The notes below the pieces were generated by a model that saw only the letters and a list, made by a program, of their open reading frames with translations, was not told where the DNA came from and made no database searches. Source: JAVBPT01 sp031549455 (GTDB lineage: Bacteria; Bacillota; Clostridia; Lachnospirales; JAKSVV01). From it: a stretch of 10,609 bases of DNA. A program made the position numbers and the translations under genes. Of this stretch, positions 1-7,327 are shown one piece after another (position 1 is the first letter of the stretch; every line of letters starts with the position of its first letter). Location: assembly GCA_031549455.1 (NCBI GenBank), contig JAVBPT010000009.1:1-10609 (forward strand), in the 5' to 3' direction.

Positions 1-687
1 GGGGAACTGAAGTCAGAAAGAGTTACAGAAAAATATGTTCAAGACAAGTTTGAAAGTTTGCTAAAACATTACTATGGCGCAGAATTCATAGTTAATATTA
101 CAAGCTTTGATAGAGATTCGGAAAAACGTGAGGCGGTTGCAAAGGCATATCCCAAAAATGATTCTTCATTACTATTTGAGATAACTGGATCTATTCAAGA
201 TGACTATTTTTCGGGAAGCAGGATAGGCTCTTCGTACCATACTAGTAATACTTTTCAAAAAGTATTATGGAAAAAAGTAAATAGAAAGTTAGAAAAAAAT
301 AGTTATTCGTTTGAAATTGGAGAAAATGCTGATTACAAATTAGTTGCTTCGAATATCCGGGACTATTTAAAACAACTTCGAATTTTACTTACTGACTATA
401 AGGAAGGAAGCCATTTTAAAAACATTTATTTTAATGAGAAATACCAAAGAGGAGACATAATATTAACACTGAATGGGAACGAGATTAAATTATCTGTAAA
501 TGAACTTATTATAGACGAGAGAAATGGGAAAGTGGTTACGGATACTGCAGCCTGGGAATATGGATGGCGTGGTGAACTTGAACTGGAAGAATATTTGCAG
601 CTAATGGCAAATGGACAGTTGGAAGAAAAAATCAATGAAATACATAACAATAATAAAACACTCTACGACAATTCAAAACATCAATAA
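1..687 (+). CDS. hypothetical protein, 5' end cut by the window edge
   Basis: The frame is open from base 1 to a TAA at 685-687, giving 228 visible codons, so the true start lies upstream of the window. A TTG at 58 is the first possible start inside the window, but it has no ribosome binding site and the reading frame continues above it. The visible part is hydrophilic, with no membrane segment, and is rich in Lys, Glu, Asn and Tyr. It begins with a helix-like stretch containing EKYVQDKF, followed by alternating beta-like segments such as LLFEITGSI and GDIILTLNGNEIKLSV. The general look (a KYVQDKF segment followed by a block around AYPKNDSSLLFEI) loosely recalls small lipoprotein-like proteins of Firmicutes, but I do not recognise the family. 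Any signal peptide would be outside the window. No terminator follows, so it may be read together with the downstream gene. Confidence 0.75.
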   Translation, partial: GELKSERVTEKYVQDKFESLLKHYYGAEFIVNITSFDRDSEKREAVAKAYPKNDSSLLFEITGSIQDDYFSGSRIGSSYHTSNTFQKVLWKKVNRKLEKNSYSFEIGENADYKLVASNIRDYLKQLRILLTDYKEGSHFKNIYFNEKYQRGDIILTLNGNEIKLSVNELIIDERNGKVVTDTAAWEYGWRGELELEEYLQLMANGQLEEKINEIHNNNKTLYDNSKHQ

Positions 688-689
688 TA

Positions 690-716
690 TTGACACTCTA
701 TAAATTGCGATTTAAT
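690..716 (+). promoter_or_regulatory. possible sigma-A promoter for the CuAO-N gene
   Basis: A perfect TTGACA at 690-695 is followed by TTTAAT at 711-716, a 5/6 match to TATAAT. The spacer is 15 nt, shorter than the usual 17, which lowers confidence. A second weaker option is TTTACA at 729-734 with GATAAG at 753-758 and an 18-nt spacer. Confidence 0.3.
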
Positions 717-777
717 GTCACCTATAGATTTACAATAGATATATCACGGCGAGATAAGGTTTATAGGATAAAAGTAG

Positions 778-784
778 AGAGGAG
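778..784 (+). promoter_or_regulatory. ribosome binding site fixing the GTG start at 792
   Basis: AGAGGAG lies 7 nt before GTG 792. The longest frame would begin at TTG 690, but that codon is part of a TTGACA box and has no binding site. A start at 792 also places a signal peptide at the very N-terminus. Confidence 0.8.
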
Positions 785-791
785 AAGAATC

Positions 792-2060
792 GTGAAAACG
801 AAGGGCCTTACTATTTGCCTACTAATTATATTTTTGGGTTATACAACTGCTTTTGCATCAAAATTAGATGTTCATACAATTTTTGATGTGAATATGGAAA
901 AGGTTACAGAAATAATTATAGAAAAAAGTGATACAGCTGGATCGGAAATTTTAAAAGCCAGTATAACCGATAAAAAGGAAATAGATAGATTTTATAACCT
1001 ATTTAAAAATATGGTTGTGGAACCATTTTATGAACCAAATCTAAATAGTATTGATATTTTTAGGGTCGTTTTTAATGCAGATAAAATATACGTCTATGAT
1101 CATTCGCAAGGATTTATTGTGAATGTAATGACGGAATCTAGATATGATTTAATGACTAAGCTTAGATATAAATTGCAAGAAGAGGATATAAAAAAATTAG
1201 TTACACTAGAAAATTTATTATGGACTATAAAAGAAGAAGAAAGAATTGAAGAGAATTTTAGAAAGTACAATTATTGCGAATATACAGTTGGGAATAATCA
1301 ATTGATGACAGAATTTGGAGCACGAGCGATAGATTTAAACCCTCTTGTTGCACCGTTTATAGACTCGGCAACTCAACGAGTAATGGTCCCATTAAGATCT
1401 TTGGCTGAGATGTTTGCTTTTGATGTATCATGGGATGAAAATAAAAGAGAAGTTATAATGAGTATTTATCGTGGAGGTGAAAAACAGAATATATATATAA
1501 AGCCGGATTCATTAACAGTTTATGCGGAAATTATAAAAAATGAGGAATGTATATGGGCGTATAATTATGTATTAAGTACACCATTGCAAATTATAAATGA
1601 TAGGACATTTGTACCGATTCGATTTATTGTAGAGTTATTACATTACAAAGTCGACTGGGATGAGTCTAGGCAAAGCGTATACATAAATTTCAGATATGAT
1701 TTTGATAATATTGAAGCTTTTTTGAATATTGAGTTAGAGAATGGTGTTCTATCGTTCAATGCGGTAACTTTTAATCTAAACGAAGTGCCCGTATTTACTC
1801 AGTCCCCCACGTGGGAACAATATAGCCCGCGAGTTTATACTTCAGAAGGAGTTTATATTGGAAATATAAACCAACTAGAAAACTATGGTAGTTATTCGGC
1901 ATTAACGTTTATTCCGAACCGACCCACAAAATTTTATGCTAAATTTTTAGCTAAAAACCTAAAAGACGGGCTTTATTATTTTGATACAAACTTTGCAAGT
2001 TGGAGTTATGTTTGTAGAAAATTCTTTGAAATTAGTAATGGAAAACTTATACTTGAATAA
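792..2060 (+). CDS. secreted protein with copper amine oxidase N-terminal-like domain
   Basis: This start gives 422 residues. Residues 1-22 form a signal peptide (KTKG, then LTICLLIIFLGY, with cleavage expected after AFA), so the product is exported. Residues 23 to about 150 form a mixed alpha/beta region of unknown type. Residues about 170-302 contain the two repeats typical of the copper amine oxidase N-terminal-like family (PF07833): VPLRSLAEMF...VSWDENKREV beginning at residue 199, and FVPIRFIVELL...VDWDESRQSV with Val274. Despite its name, in Firmicutes this domain normally occurs in cell-surface proteins without any oxidase domain, and none is visible here. The remaining 120 residues are beta-rich and aromatic and may be a further surface domain. 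No SLH or LPXTG anchor is seen, so attachment, if any, would be through the CuAO-N domain. The domain call is firm; the role is unknown. Confidence 0.88.
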   Translation: MKTKGLTICLLIIFLGYTTAFASKLDVHTIFDVNMEKVTEIIIEKSDTAGSEILKASITDKKEIDRFYNLFKNMVVEPFYEPNLNSIDIFRVVFNADKIYVYDHSQGFIVNVMTESRYDLMTKLRYKLQEEDIKKLVTLENLLWTIKEEERIEENFRKYNYCEYTVGNNQLMTEFGARAIDLNPLVAPFIDSATQRVMVPLRSLAEMFAFDVSWDENKREVIMSIYRGGEKQNIYIKPDSLTVYAEIIKNEECIWAYNYVLSTPLQIINDRTFVPIRFIVELLHYKVDWDESRQSVYINFRYDFDNIEAFLNIELENGVLSFNAVTFNLNEVPVFTQSPTWEQYSPRVYTSEGVYIGNINQLENYGSYSALTFIPNRPTKFYAKFLAKNLKDGLYYFDTNFASWSYVCRKFFEISNGKLILE

Positions 2061-2287
2061 TATGTGTTTGCACAATATTTAAAAAGAGGAATAGTTTTAA
2101 ATATCCTTTGAAAGTTTAGTGAGGAATATTTGGTAAAGTGATTTTCTATCTAGAAGATATAAAGAAGCAAGGGAGTGCTTTGTCTAGAATGAGAAATTCA
2201 TAAAAATATATACCTATTGTGAGTATATTGATTATGTGGATACAGTTGCACTTTTGATAAAAACAGTAGGAGAGGAGTGATAAGTAG
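2061..2287 (+). other. 227-nt gap with an AT-only inverted repeat
   Basis: No gene is visible. The only structure is an inverted repeat of ATATTTAAAA (2075-2084) and TTTTAAATAT (2095-2104) around a 10-nt loop, just after the upstream stop codon. It has no G-C pair and no clean T-tract, so it would be a weak terminator at best. No convincing promoter is found before the next gene. Confidence 0.35.
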
Positions 2288-3046
2288 GTGACTAAAAAAT
2301 TGAATACAAAATCAGAGGTAGATCAATTGGAAAATGTAGAAGAAGTTAAAAGCATTGGAATGGAAGTAAAGATAGAAGAAACCAGTCTTAAATCAGATGA
2401 AAAAGTGTTTGCTGAAAAGTGGGGTTTCCCAAGAATATTTATGTTTTTTATCATTGGGTGTATTATTGGAACTTATTATGAACAACTTTTATACCTCGTT
2501 CGGAGTGGTTTATGGGAATCAAGGAGAGGGGTTATATACGGCCCGTTTAATCCAGTATATGGACTTGGATTTATGGCTTTTGCACTATTTTTAGGTAAGA
2601 ATAATGATACTAGGCCATGGTATTTAACCTTTCTTTATACCTCTTTACTGGGTGGCATTGCTGAATACTTGACCAGTTATATCGGTGAAGTTCTTTTTAA
2701 TGCTCAGTCATGGGACTATAGCGAGCATTTCTTAAATATTAACGGCCGAACAACAATCCCTTATATGATCTTTTGGGGATTAGGTGGGTTGGTGTTCATG
2801 AAATTTGCCTACCCATTTATGAGTAAAATGATTTCACGAATACCATACAATATCGGTAGAGCGTTACTGCCGATATTAGTAGTATTTATGATTTTAAATA
2901 TGTTTATTTCTTATTCAGCACTTATCCGTCAGGCAAATCGTTTAAGAAATCTTTCGCCTGCCAATGCATTTAGTGAATTTTTAGATAAATACTATACCGA
3001 TGATTTTTTAAAAAAATACTATTCAAATATGATTCACTATGAATAA
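2288..3046 (+). CDS. CmpB-family multi-pass membrane protein (putative ABC-transporter type IV)
   Basis: The protein has 252 residues and starts at GTG 2288, with AGAGGAG at 2271-2277 ten bases upstream. Residues 1-45 are hydrophilic and acidic. They are followed by about five membrane segments at roughly 47-71, 86-103, 111-136, 156-177 and 191-213, and a hydrophilic tail. The signature of the putative ABC-transporter type IV family (PF06541, CmpB) is present: GVIYGPFNPVYG at residues 81-92 after the first helix, an acidic residue in helix 3 (GGIAEYLTSY), and SWDYSEHFLNINGRTTI at 141-157 before helix 4. The family name implies transport, but no ATPase or substrate-binding partner is encoded next to it here. 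The transported substrate, if any, is unknown. A YGPF loop and a WDYS...GR loop are what define the family, so the family call is strong while the function is open. Confidence 0.88.
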   Translation: MTKKLNTKSEVDQLENVEEVKSIGMEVKIEETSLKSDEKVFAEKWGFPRIFMFFIIGCIIGTYYEQLLYLVRSGLWESRRGVIYGPFNPVYGLGFMAFALFLGKNNDTRPWYLTFLYTSLLGGIAEYLTSYIGEVLFNAQSWDYSEHFLNINGRTTIPYMIFWGLGGLVFMKFAYPFMSKMISRIPYNIGRALLPILVVFMILNMFISYSALIRQANRLRNLSPANAFSEFLDKYYTDDFLKKYYSNMIHYE

Positions 3047-3102
3047 AGTTGTAGGAATGAGCATAAAGCTATAAAATTTACCTAGCACAAGTAGATAAGT
3101 AA

Positions 3103-3121
3103 ATTCAACAAAAAGTTGAAT
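3103..3121 (+). repeat. small inverted repeat
   Basis: ATTCAAC and GTTGAAT form a 7-bp stem around an AAAAA loop. No T-tract follows, so termination is doubtful. It sits just upstream of the stronger hairpin at 3135-3170. Confidence 0.35.
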
Positions 3122-3134
3122 ATGCTATTTGACC

Positions 3135-3170
3135 CTTTAAAGAAGTGTACTTATTTACACTTTTTTAAAG
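3135..3170 (+). terminator. 15-bp hairpin, probable terminator of the CmpB-family gene
   Basis: Arms 3135-3149 (CTTTAAAGAAGTGTA) and 3156-3170 (TACACTTTTTTAAAG) pair over 15 positions with one G-U pair and a 6-nt loop. It lies 88 nt after the stop codon and just before the promoter of the next gene. T-runs lie inside the arm rather than after it, so efficiency is uncertain, but the position separates two transcription units. Confidence 0.6.
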
Positions 3171-3184
3171 TGCAACTATAAAAA

Positions 3185-3216
3185 TTGTAGAAAAACATAA
3201 TATTTTATGGTATAAT
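3185..3216 (+). promoter_or_regulatory. extended -10 promoter for the GHL10-SLH gene
   Basis: TGGTATAAT at 3208-3216 is a perfect TATAAT with the TGn extension. The -35 region is weak: TTGTAG at 3185-3190 gives a 20-nt spacer, which the extended -10 could tolerate. Transcription would begin near 3223, leaving a leader of roughly 65 nt. Confidence 0.65.
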
Positions 3217-3288
3217 AAAAGTGTAAGAAAATTTGTAATTGTTAAAATGATGTGTTGCTAGGATATATAAAGAAAGGAAACGAGAAAA

Positions 3289-5067
3289 ATGGGACACCTA
3301 TTGAAAAAAAGCGTATGTATTCTTTTATTATGTTTTATATTGTTATCTATAGGGTCGATTTCATATGGTGATATAGATGAAAATGAGTTGAAGGGTATCT
3401 GGGTGGCAAGTGTTTTTGGCATTGATTACCCATCGAAAGCCACAACGAGCAGTGAGGCTCTGAGTGCTGAGGCAACAAAAATTCTAGATAATATAGTGGA
3501 TATGGGCTTTAACACGGTGTTTTTACAGGTTAGACCGTCTTCGGATGCATTATACAAATCAAGCATTTATCCTTGGTCTCACTACCTGACAGGAACACAG
3601 GGCTTGGCGCCGGAGGGAGGTTTTGATCCGCTGGCTTACTTTATTGAAGAAGCGCACAGGAGGGGACTAGCGTTACATGCATGGATTAATCCATATCGGG
3701 TAACGGCAGCAACCGGTGACAATGCACGATTATCACCGGATCATCCGGCTTTAAAATATTCTGAATTAACAGTGTTACATACAGATGGAAAAATATATTT
3801 TAATCCCGGGGAGCCTGTCGCGAGACAACTTATTATAGATGGCATTGCTGAAATATTGCAAAATTATAAAGTGGACGGAATACATATGGATGACTATTTC
3901 TACCCGGGAACTAATTTCGCAGATGAAGAGACGTTTCAAAAGTATAATGCGGGTTTCGGGAATATTGGAGATTGGCGTAGAAATAACAACACGGAGTTAG
4001 TGAAGGGAATTCAGGCAAAGGTAAAAGAATTAAGATCGGATGCAAAATTTGGTATCAGTCCATTTGGCATTTGGGCAAATCAATCAAATCATCCGTTGGG
4101 GAGCGATACAAGGGGGAGCGAGACGTATTACAAAATGTTTGCAGATACAAGGCTCTGGGTGAAAGAAGGGTATCTGGATTATATCATGCCACAAATTTAT
4201 TGGAGCATTGGATATGAAATTGCGGACTACAAAAAAATACTTTCTTGGTGGAGCGATGTTGTTTCCGGTACAAATGTAAAACTTTATATAGGACAAGGGG
4301 CATATAAAGCAGTAGATGCGGCACCTTCAAGCGAATGGTATAATGGAGAGGAAATAAGGCGCCAAGTCTCTTTAAATAGGGAGAGCAGCGGTGTTTCGGG
4401 TTACTCAATGTACACATACAATTCTTTTATGCGGAATCCCTCCCTTGCAAGTTTGATAAAACAGATCAATCATGTAAGGATAGAGACACCTAGTGATGTT
4501 TTCCCAGACATTATTACGGTTCCACAAAGAAAGAGTATTGAGTATGTAACAAGTGCTGGGATTATAAAAGGATATGACGATGGCAAATTTTATCCTTATG
4601 CAAATATTAGACGGGGAGATTTTGTTCTGATGCTCACTAGGATGTTTGATCTAGGGGTTGAGGAGGGACTTTCGAACTTCGACGATGTTAAGTTGGGAAC
4701 CTATTATTACAATGAAATAGCGACGGCAAAAGCTCAAAAGTTAATTAGCGGAGTGGATGGTATTCACTTTGCTCCTAATGAGAATATAACCAATCAGGAT
4801 CTTTATGTAATGACATATAGGGCACTAAACCAAATGAAGGGTCTAGATAAAGAGATAGATGAAAGTGTACTTGGAGGGTATAAAGATGAAAATCAGATTG
4901 CAGAATACGCAAGGCAAGCCATTGCTTATTTTACAGAAATAGGGGTTTTTACAAAAGATATGATTTGCCCGAAAACAATTGTAGATCGTGCAAATGCGGC
5001 GGAATTTATTGCCAATATTATTTTAGCACAAGATAGTGATTTGTATTTTAATGAATATATTGGATAA
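3289..5067 (+). CDS. secreted GHL10-family glycosyl hydrolase with three SLH repeats
   Basis: The 592-residue protein starts at ATG 3289, with AAAGG at 3273-3277. Residues 1-27 are a signal peptide. Residues about 34-395 are a glycosyl hydrolase-like 10 domain (GHL10, PF02638, formerly DUF187). Visible motifs are LKGIWVASVFGIDYPSK (34-50), LQVRPSSDALYKSSIYPWS (79-97), ALHAWINPYRV (128-138), VDGIHMDDYFYP (195-206, with Asp196, Asp201 and Asp202), FGISPFGIWAN (254-264) and DYIMPQIYW (297-305). Relatives include B. subtilis YngK and E. coli DigH (YddW), the latter shown to cut peptidoglycan glycan strands lacking stem peptides. The substrate here is inferred, not proven. Residues about 404-580 contain three S-layer homology repeats, which should hold the enzyme on the cell wall. 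The usual ITRAE motif is altered in each: IRRGD (440-444), ITNQD (500-504) and VDRAN (565-569). The serine hydrolase gene follows after 37 nt without a terminator. Confidence 0.93.
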   Translation: MGHLLKKSVCILLLCFILLSIGSISYGDIDENELKGIWVASVFGIDYPSKATTSSEALSAEATKILDNIVDMGFNTVFLQVRPSSDALYKSSIYPWSHYLTGTQGLAPEGGFDPLAYFIEEAHRRGLALHAWINPYRVTAATGDNARLSPDHPALKYSELTVLHTDGKIYFNPGEPVARQLIIDGIAEILQNYKVDGIHMDDYFYPGTNFADEETFQKYNAGFGNIGDWRRNNNTELVKGIQAKVKELRSDAKFGISPFGIWANQSNHPLGSDTRGSETYYKMFADTRLWVKEGYLDYIMPQIYWSIGYEIADYKKILSWWSDVVSGTNVKLYIGQGAYKAVDAAPSSEWYNGEEIRRQVSLNRESSGVSGYSMYTYNSFMRNPSLASLIKQINHVRIETPSDVFPDIITVPQRKSIEYVTSAGIIKGYDDGKFYPYANIRRGDFVLMLTRMFDLGVEEGLSNFDDVKLGTYYYNEIATAKAQKLISGVDGIHFAPNENITNQDLYVMTYRALNQMKGLDKEIDESVLGGYKDENQIAEYARQAIAYFTEIGVFTKDMICPKTIVDRANAAEFIANIILAQDSDLYFNEYIG

Positions 5068-5094
5068 AGAAGAAATTTGAAATCATTAAAAGAC

Positions 5095-5100
5095 GGAGGA
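5095..5100 (+). promoter_or_regulatory. strong ribosome binding site
   Basis: GGAGGA ends 4 nt before ATG 5105. It supports this start and translation from the transcript of the upstream hydrolase gene. Confidence 0.7.
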
Positions 5101-5104
5101 GCAG

Positions 5105-5653
5105 ATGAATAATTATTTTATCATACATGGGTCGTTTTCTAGTCCGCATTCAAATTGGTTTGGCTGGCTATATGACTTTATAAAAAATGAAAATAAGCAA
5201 GTCTATGCACCAGACTTTCCAATTGGAATTGGATTTCAGAATTATGAAAACTGGAGTAAACTGTTAAAATACTATTTGGATTTGGGGTTGATTAATAAGG
5301 ACACCGTCATGATTGGACATAGCATCGCACCAATATTCATCTGCAAATTTTTAATCGAGCATAAAATAAAAATCAAGAAAATAATATCGGTATGTGGATT
5401 CAACCACTATTCTGTGAATGAGGAGTATGATGCAGTCAATAGTTCAATGTTTGTAGATGATCCTGAAAGTGCAAAGAAGTATGCAGATGAAATTATCTGC
5501 TTTTATTCGGACAATGATCCGTATGTAGAATATGAAGTTGAAAAAGACTTTGCGGACAAAGTTGCGACACAGCAGGTCATATTGCCCCAAAGTGGACATA
5601 TCAATGCTGAGAGCGGATACGATATGTTTGAAGAAATCATAAGTTATGTATAA
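5105..5653 (+). CDS. RBBP9/YdeN-type alpha/beta serine hydrolase
   Basis: The 182 residues match the usual length of the small RBBP9/YdeN serine-hydrolase family (PF06821). It opens with beta strand YFIIHGS, where HG contributes to the oxyanion region, followed by SPHSNWFGWL. The nucleophile elbow is GHSIA with Ser73, the acid is probably Asp138 in SDNDPYV, and the base is His165 in SGHINAESG, so a complete catalytic triad is visible. The elbow ends in Ala where most relatives have Gly (GHSLG). There is no signal peptide, so it should act in the cytoplasm. Its natural substrate is unknown, as for most members; an esterase on small acyl or carboxyl esters is the usual guess. It lies 37 nt after the GHL10 gene and probably shares its transcript. 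Confidence 0.9.
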   Translation: MNNYFIIHGSFSSPHSNWFGWLYDFIKNENKQVYAPDFPIGIGFQNYENWSKLLKYYLDLGLINKDTVMIGHSIAPIFICKFLIEHKIKIKKIISVCGFNHYSVNEEYDAVNSSMFVDDPESAKKYADEIICFYSDNDPYVEYEVEKDFADKVATQQVILPQSGHINAESGYDMFEEIISYV

Positions 5654-5720
5654 ATTTGTGCCGTTAAAGAAATGTGGAGGCATCATTCATGGGAAAATAT
5701 GATGGAAGGATAAAACAGAG

Positions 5721-5851
5721 ATGGATGATAGGCTGATTCTGGTTAAAGGAAGAGATTGGACAGAAAATGTGGGCTGGACTATATTCGTTTTGTTACAAAT
5801 GCAAGTATGGAACGGGAGCGACTAATTGAAAAATTGGAGAATATAGTCTAG
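5721..5851 (+). pseudogene. possible decayed C-terminus of a class I/II aminotransferase
   Basis: The gap 5654-5916 has no intact gene, but two adjacent frames read like the end of a PLP-dependent aminotransferase. Frame 5721-5776 gives DDRLILVKGRDWTENVG, resembling the 'pG..Fge..g' region, and frame 5774-5851 gives LDYIRFVTNAS, then MERERLIEKLENIV and a stop, resembling the terminal 'yIRf..a.s.e.l.e.l.ri' helix. One frameshift near 5775 would join them. No PLP lysine or other core part of the enzyme is visible, so this would be only a remnant. The match is by eye over about 40 residues and could be chance. Confidence 0.25.
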
Positions 5852-5916
5852 AAAAATGTGCTATGGCATATTTATTGCTCAAAAGGTCTAAAATAAGTAT
5901 GACGAAAGTTTAGGCA

Positions 5917-7293
5917 ATGGGGGATATGATAAAAAAAAGAACTGTTTTTAGCTTAATGTGTATTATTTTTGCACTTTCTTTTATGCTTACAAATAAAAAC
6001 GAAAAAAGAGATGACATAAATTTAAAGGAGAATTTTAACGAGAAGGAACGCTATAATACAACGATCTTATTAGAGCAACTTATGGAGACTGAAATCCTTA
6101 CATCAGAAACAGGAACGCTTAGAAAGTTTCCATATCCTTATAAAGCGATGCTTGCAATTTGCTCTGATTCGGATTGCATTACTCAGGAATATTTTGAAAA
6201 AATGCATCGTTTTTTAAATACCACTTCCGAAACAGAATATGGAACGGGTCTTGGCCTGGATATTTCAGATTCATTTTTTGTATATAATGCAACAGATCTT
6301 TATATCAATGGAAACTTTATGACATACTGCGAGGGAACCGATCCGGATAGGATAAAAGATGGAGATATCATAAAAAAGTATTACCAGTGCGGTTGGATTG
6401 ACAGTATTCATACATTTGGGGACTTTTCAAGGAGAGGTGAAACATTATTTTCAAGGAACCTGGCTTTGTCTGCTTGGAATTTATTGGAACGGGAAGGCAT
6501 CGCACCAATTGTGTGGATTGATCATGGAACGAATACAAACGTTCAAAATTTCGGTGCCTACAATCCAAAGAATGCATCCAGCTATCAAATGGGTGATAAT
6601 CCAAAGTCTCCTTATTACCATACAGATATCACATTAAACCACTCTATAAAATATATCTGGCATTCACGGCATAGTGATCAATTTGGTCGGGACTTCCCGC
6701 TGGAGGAAAAGATCTTAAGAGATGGAAAAAAGGTTTGGGCTTTCTCGCGTTACACAAGTAATATGCTCCGTGGTCAGATTGACTGGCTATGGAACCCAGA
6801 TCGTATAGGAGATCAAATTAGTGAGGAACAGTTAGATCAATTAGAAAAGAGAGGGCAGTATTCTATTCTTGCACAACATCTTTGTCTGCCATTTGAATGG
6901 AATCAATTGGGGGAAGCGGATGTACAGGCCCTTAGAATGTTAGCAAAAAGGTTCCACGAGACAAAAACGATTTTGGTTGCACGGACATCAAGGCTTTTAA
7001 ATTATGCAGTATCAGAGAGATATATGCAATATCAAATGGTTGAACAAGATGGGGTTCTAGGGATACGAATTTTATCCATAAATGATCCGGTTTTTGGGAT
7101 GCGGGAGGCGAATTTAGGGGAGATAAGGGGAGTCACTTTCTATTGCGAAAAACCTGAAAATGTAAGCATTTTTTTGGGAGATGAGTTGTTGGATCAAAAT
7201 TTTGTTTTGCTAAATCAGCCGGATGAAACGGAAAGATGGAGTGTAAGTATTGCTTGGTTTGATCCCGATACCTATGATTATACGATGGAGTAG
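5917..7293 (+). CDS. membrane-anchored or secreted polysaccharide-deacetylase-like protein
   Basis: The frame gives 458 residues from ATG 5917. ATG 5926 (MIKKRTVF) is an equally possible start; neither has a strong binding site. Residues about 8-24 are one hydrophobic segment (signal peptide or anchor), followed by a charged linker. The core, about residues 70-365, reads like a beta/alpha barrel of the polysaccharide deacetylase / glycoside hydrolase-deacetylase class: strand AMLAICSDSD with Asp84 and Asp86 where CE4 enzymes have their metal-binding Asp pair, GLGLDISDSFF (111-121), WIDSIHTFGDFSRR with His165, PIVWIDHGTN with Asp202 and His203, and AQHLCLPFEW with His321. The classical HxxxH motif of CE4 is not seen, so activity on N-acetyl sugars is not established. 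Residues about 370-458 form a beta-rich C-terminal domain. It converges on the GH18 gene. The family placement is inference; a secreted, carbohydrate-related role is likely. Confidence 0.75.
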   Translation: MGDMIKKRTVFSLMCIIFALSFMLTNKNEKRDDINLKENFNEKERYNTTILLEQLMETEILTSETGTLRKFPYPYKAMLAICSDSDCITQEYFEKMHRFLNTTSETEYGTGLGLDISDSFFVYNATDLYINGNFMTYCEGTDPDRIKDGDIIKKYYQCGWIDSIHTFGDFSRRGETLFSRNLALSAWNLLEREGIAPIVWIDHGTNTNVQNFGAYNPKNASSYQMGDNPKSPYYHTDITLNHSIKYIWHSRHSDQFGRDFPLEEKILRDGKKVWAFSRYTSNMLRGQIDWLWNPDRIGDQISEEQLDQLEKRGQYSILAQHLCLPFEWNQLGEADVQALRMLAKRFHETKTILVARTSRLLNYAVSERYMQYQMVEQDGVLGIRILSINDPVFGMREANLGEIRGVTFYCEKPENVSIFLGDELLDQNFVLLNQPDETERWSVSIAWFDPDTYDYTME

Positions 7294-7327
7294 AAACAGA
7301 ACACAGGAATCCTGTGTTCTGTTTCTA
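7291..7327. terminator. bidirectional hairpin shared by two convergent genes
   Basis: Arms 7291-7308 (TAGAAACAGAACACAGGA) and 7310-7327 are perfect reverse complements over 18 bp, with one central base at 7309. The first three bases are the TAG stop of the plus-strand gene; the last three (CTA) are the TAG stop of the minus-strand GH18 gene. The strand entering from either side meets a U-rich arm (CCTGTGTTCTGTTTCT), but no long T-tract follows. Confidence 0.8.

Noticed and set aside
690..791. An N-terminal extension of the CuAO-N protein starting at TTG 690
   Set aside because: The TTG is part of a TTGACA box and has no ribosome binding site. GTG 792 has AGAGGAG at the right distance and begins a clean signal peptide.
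2075..2104. AT-only inverted repeat as a terminator of the CuAO-N gene
   Set aside because: The stem has no G-C pair and no T-tract follows, so stable termination is unlikely. It is kept only as a description of the gap.
2288..3046. A complete ABC transporter around the CmpB-family gene
   Set aside because: The family name suggests transport, but no ATP-binding or solute-binding gene is adjacent. The ABC ATPase at 10451 is a ribosome-type ABC-F protein far away.
2244..3177. An 11-bp inverted match, AGTTGCACTTT at 2244-2254 and AAAGTGCAACT at 3167-3177, upstream of two genes
   Set aside because: Matches of this length are expected several times by chance in 10 kb of AT-rich sequence, and the two sites differ in their position relative to the promoters.
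5689..5736. A 15-residue open frame from ATG 5689 with GGAGG upstream
   Set aside because: Too short, with no recognisable features, and it lies in a stretch broken by stops in all frames. The GGAGG is not enough to call a gene.
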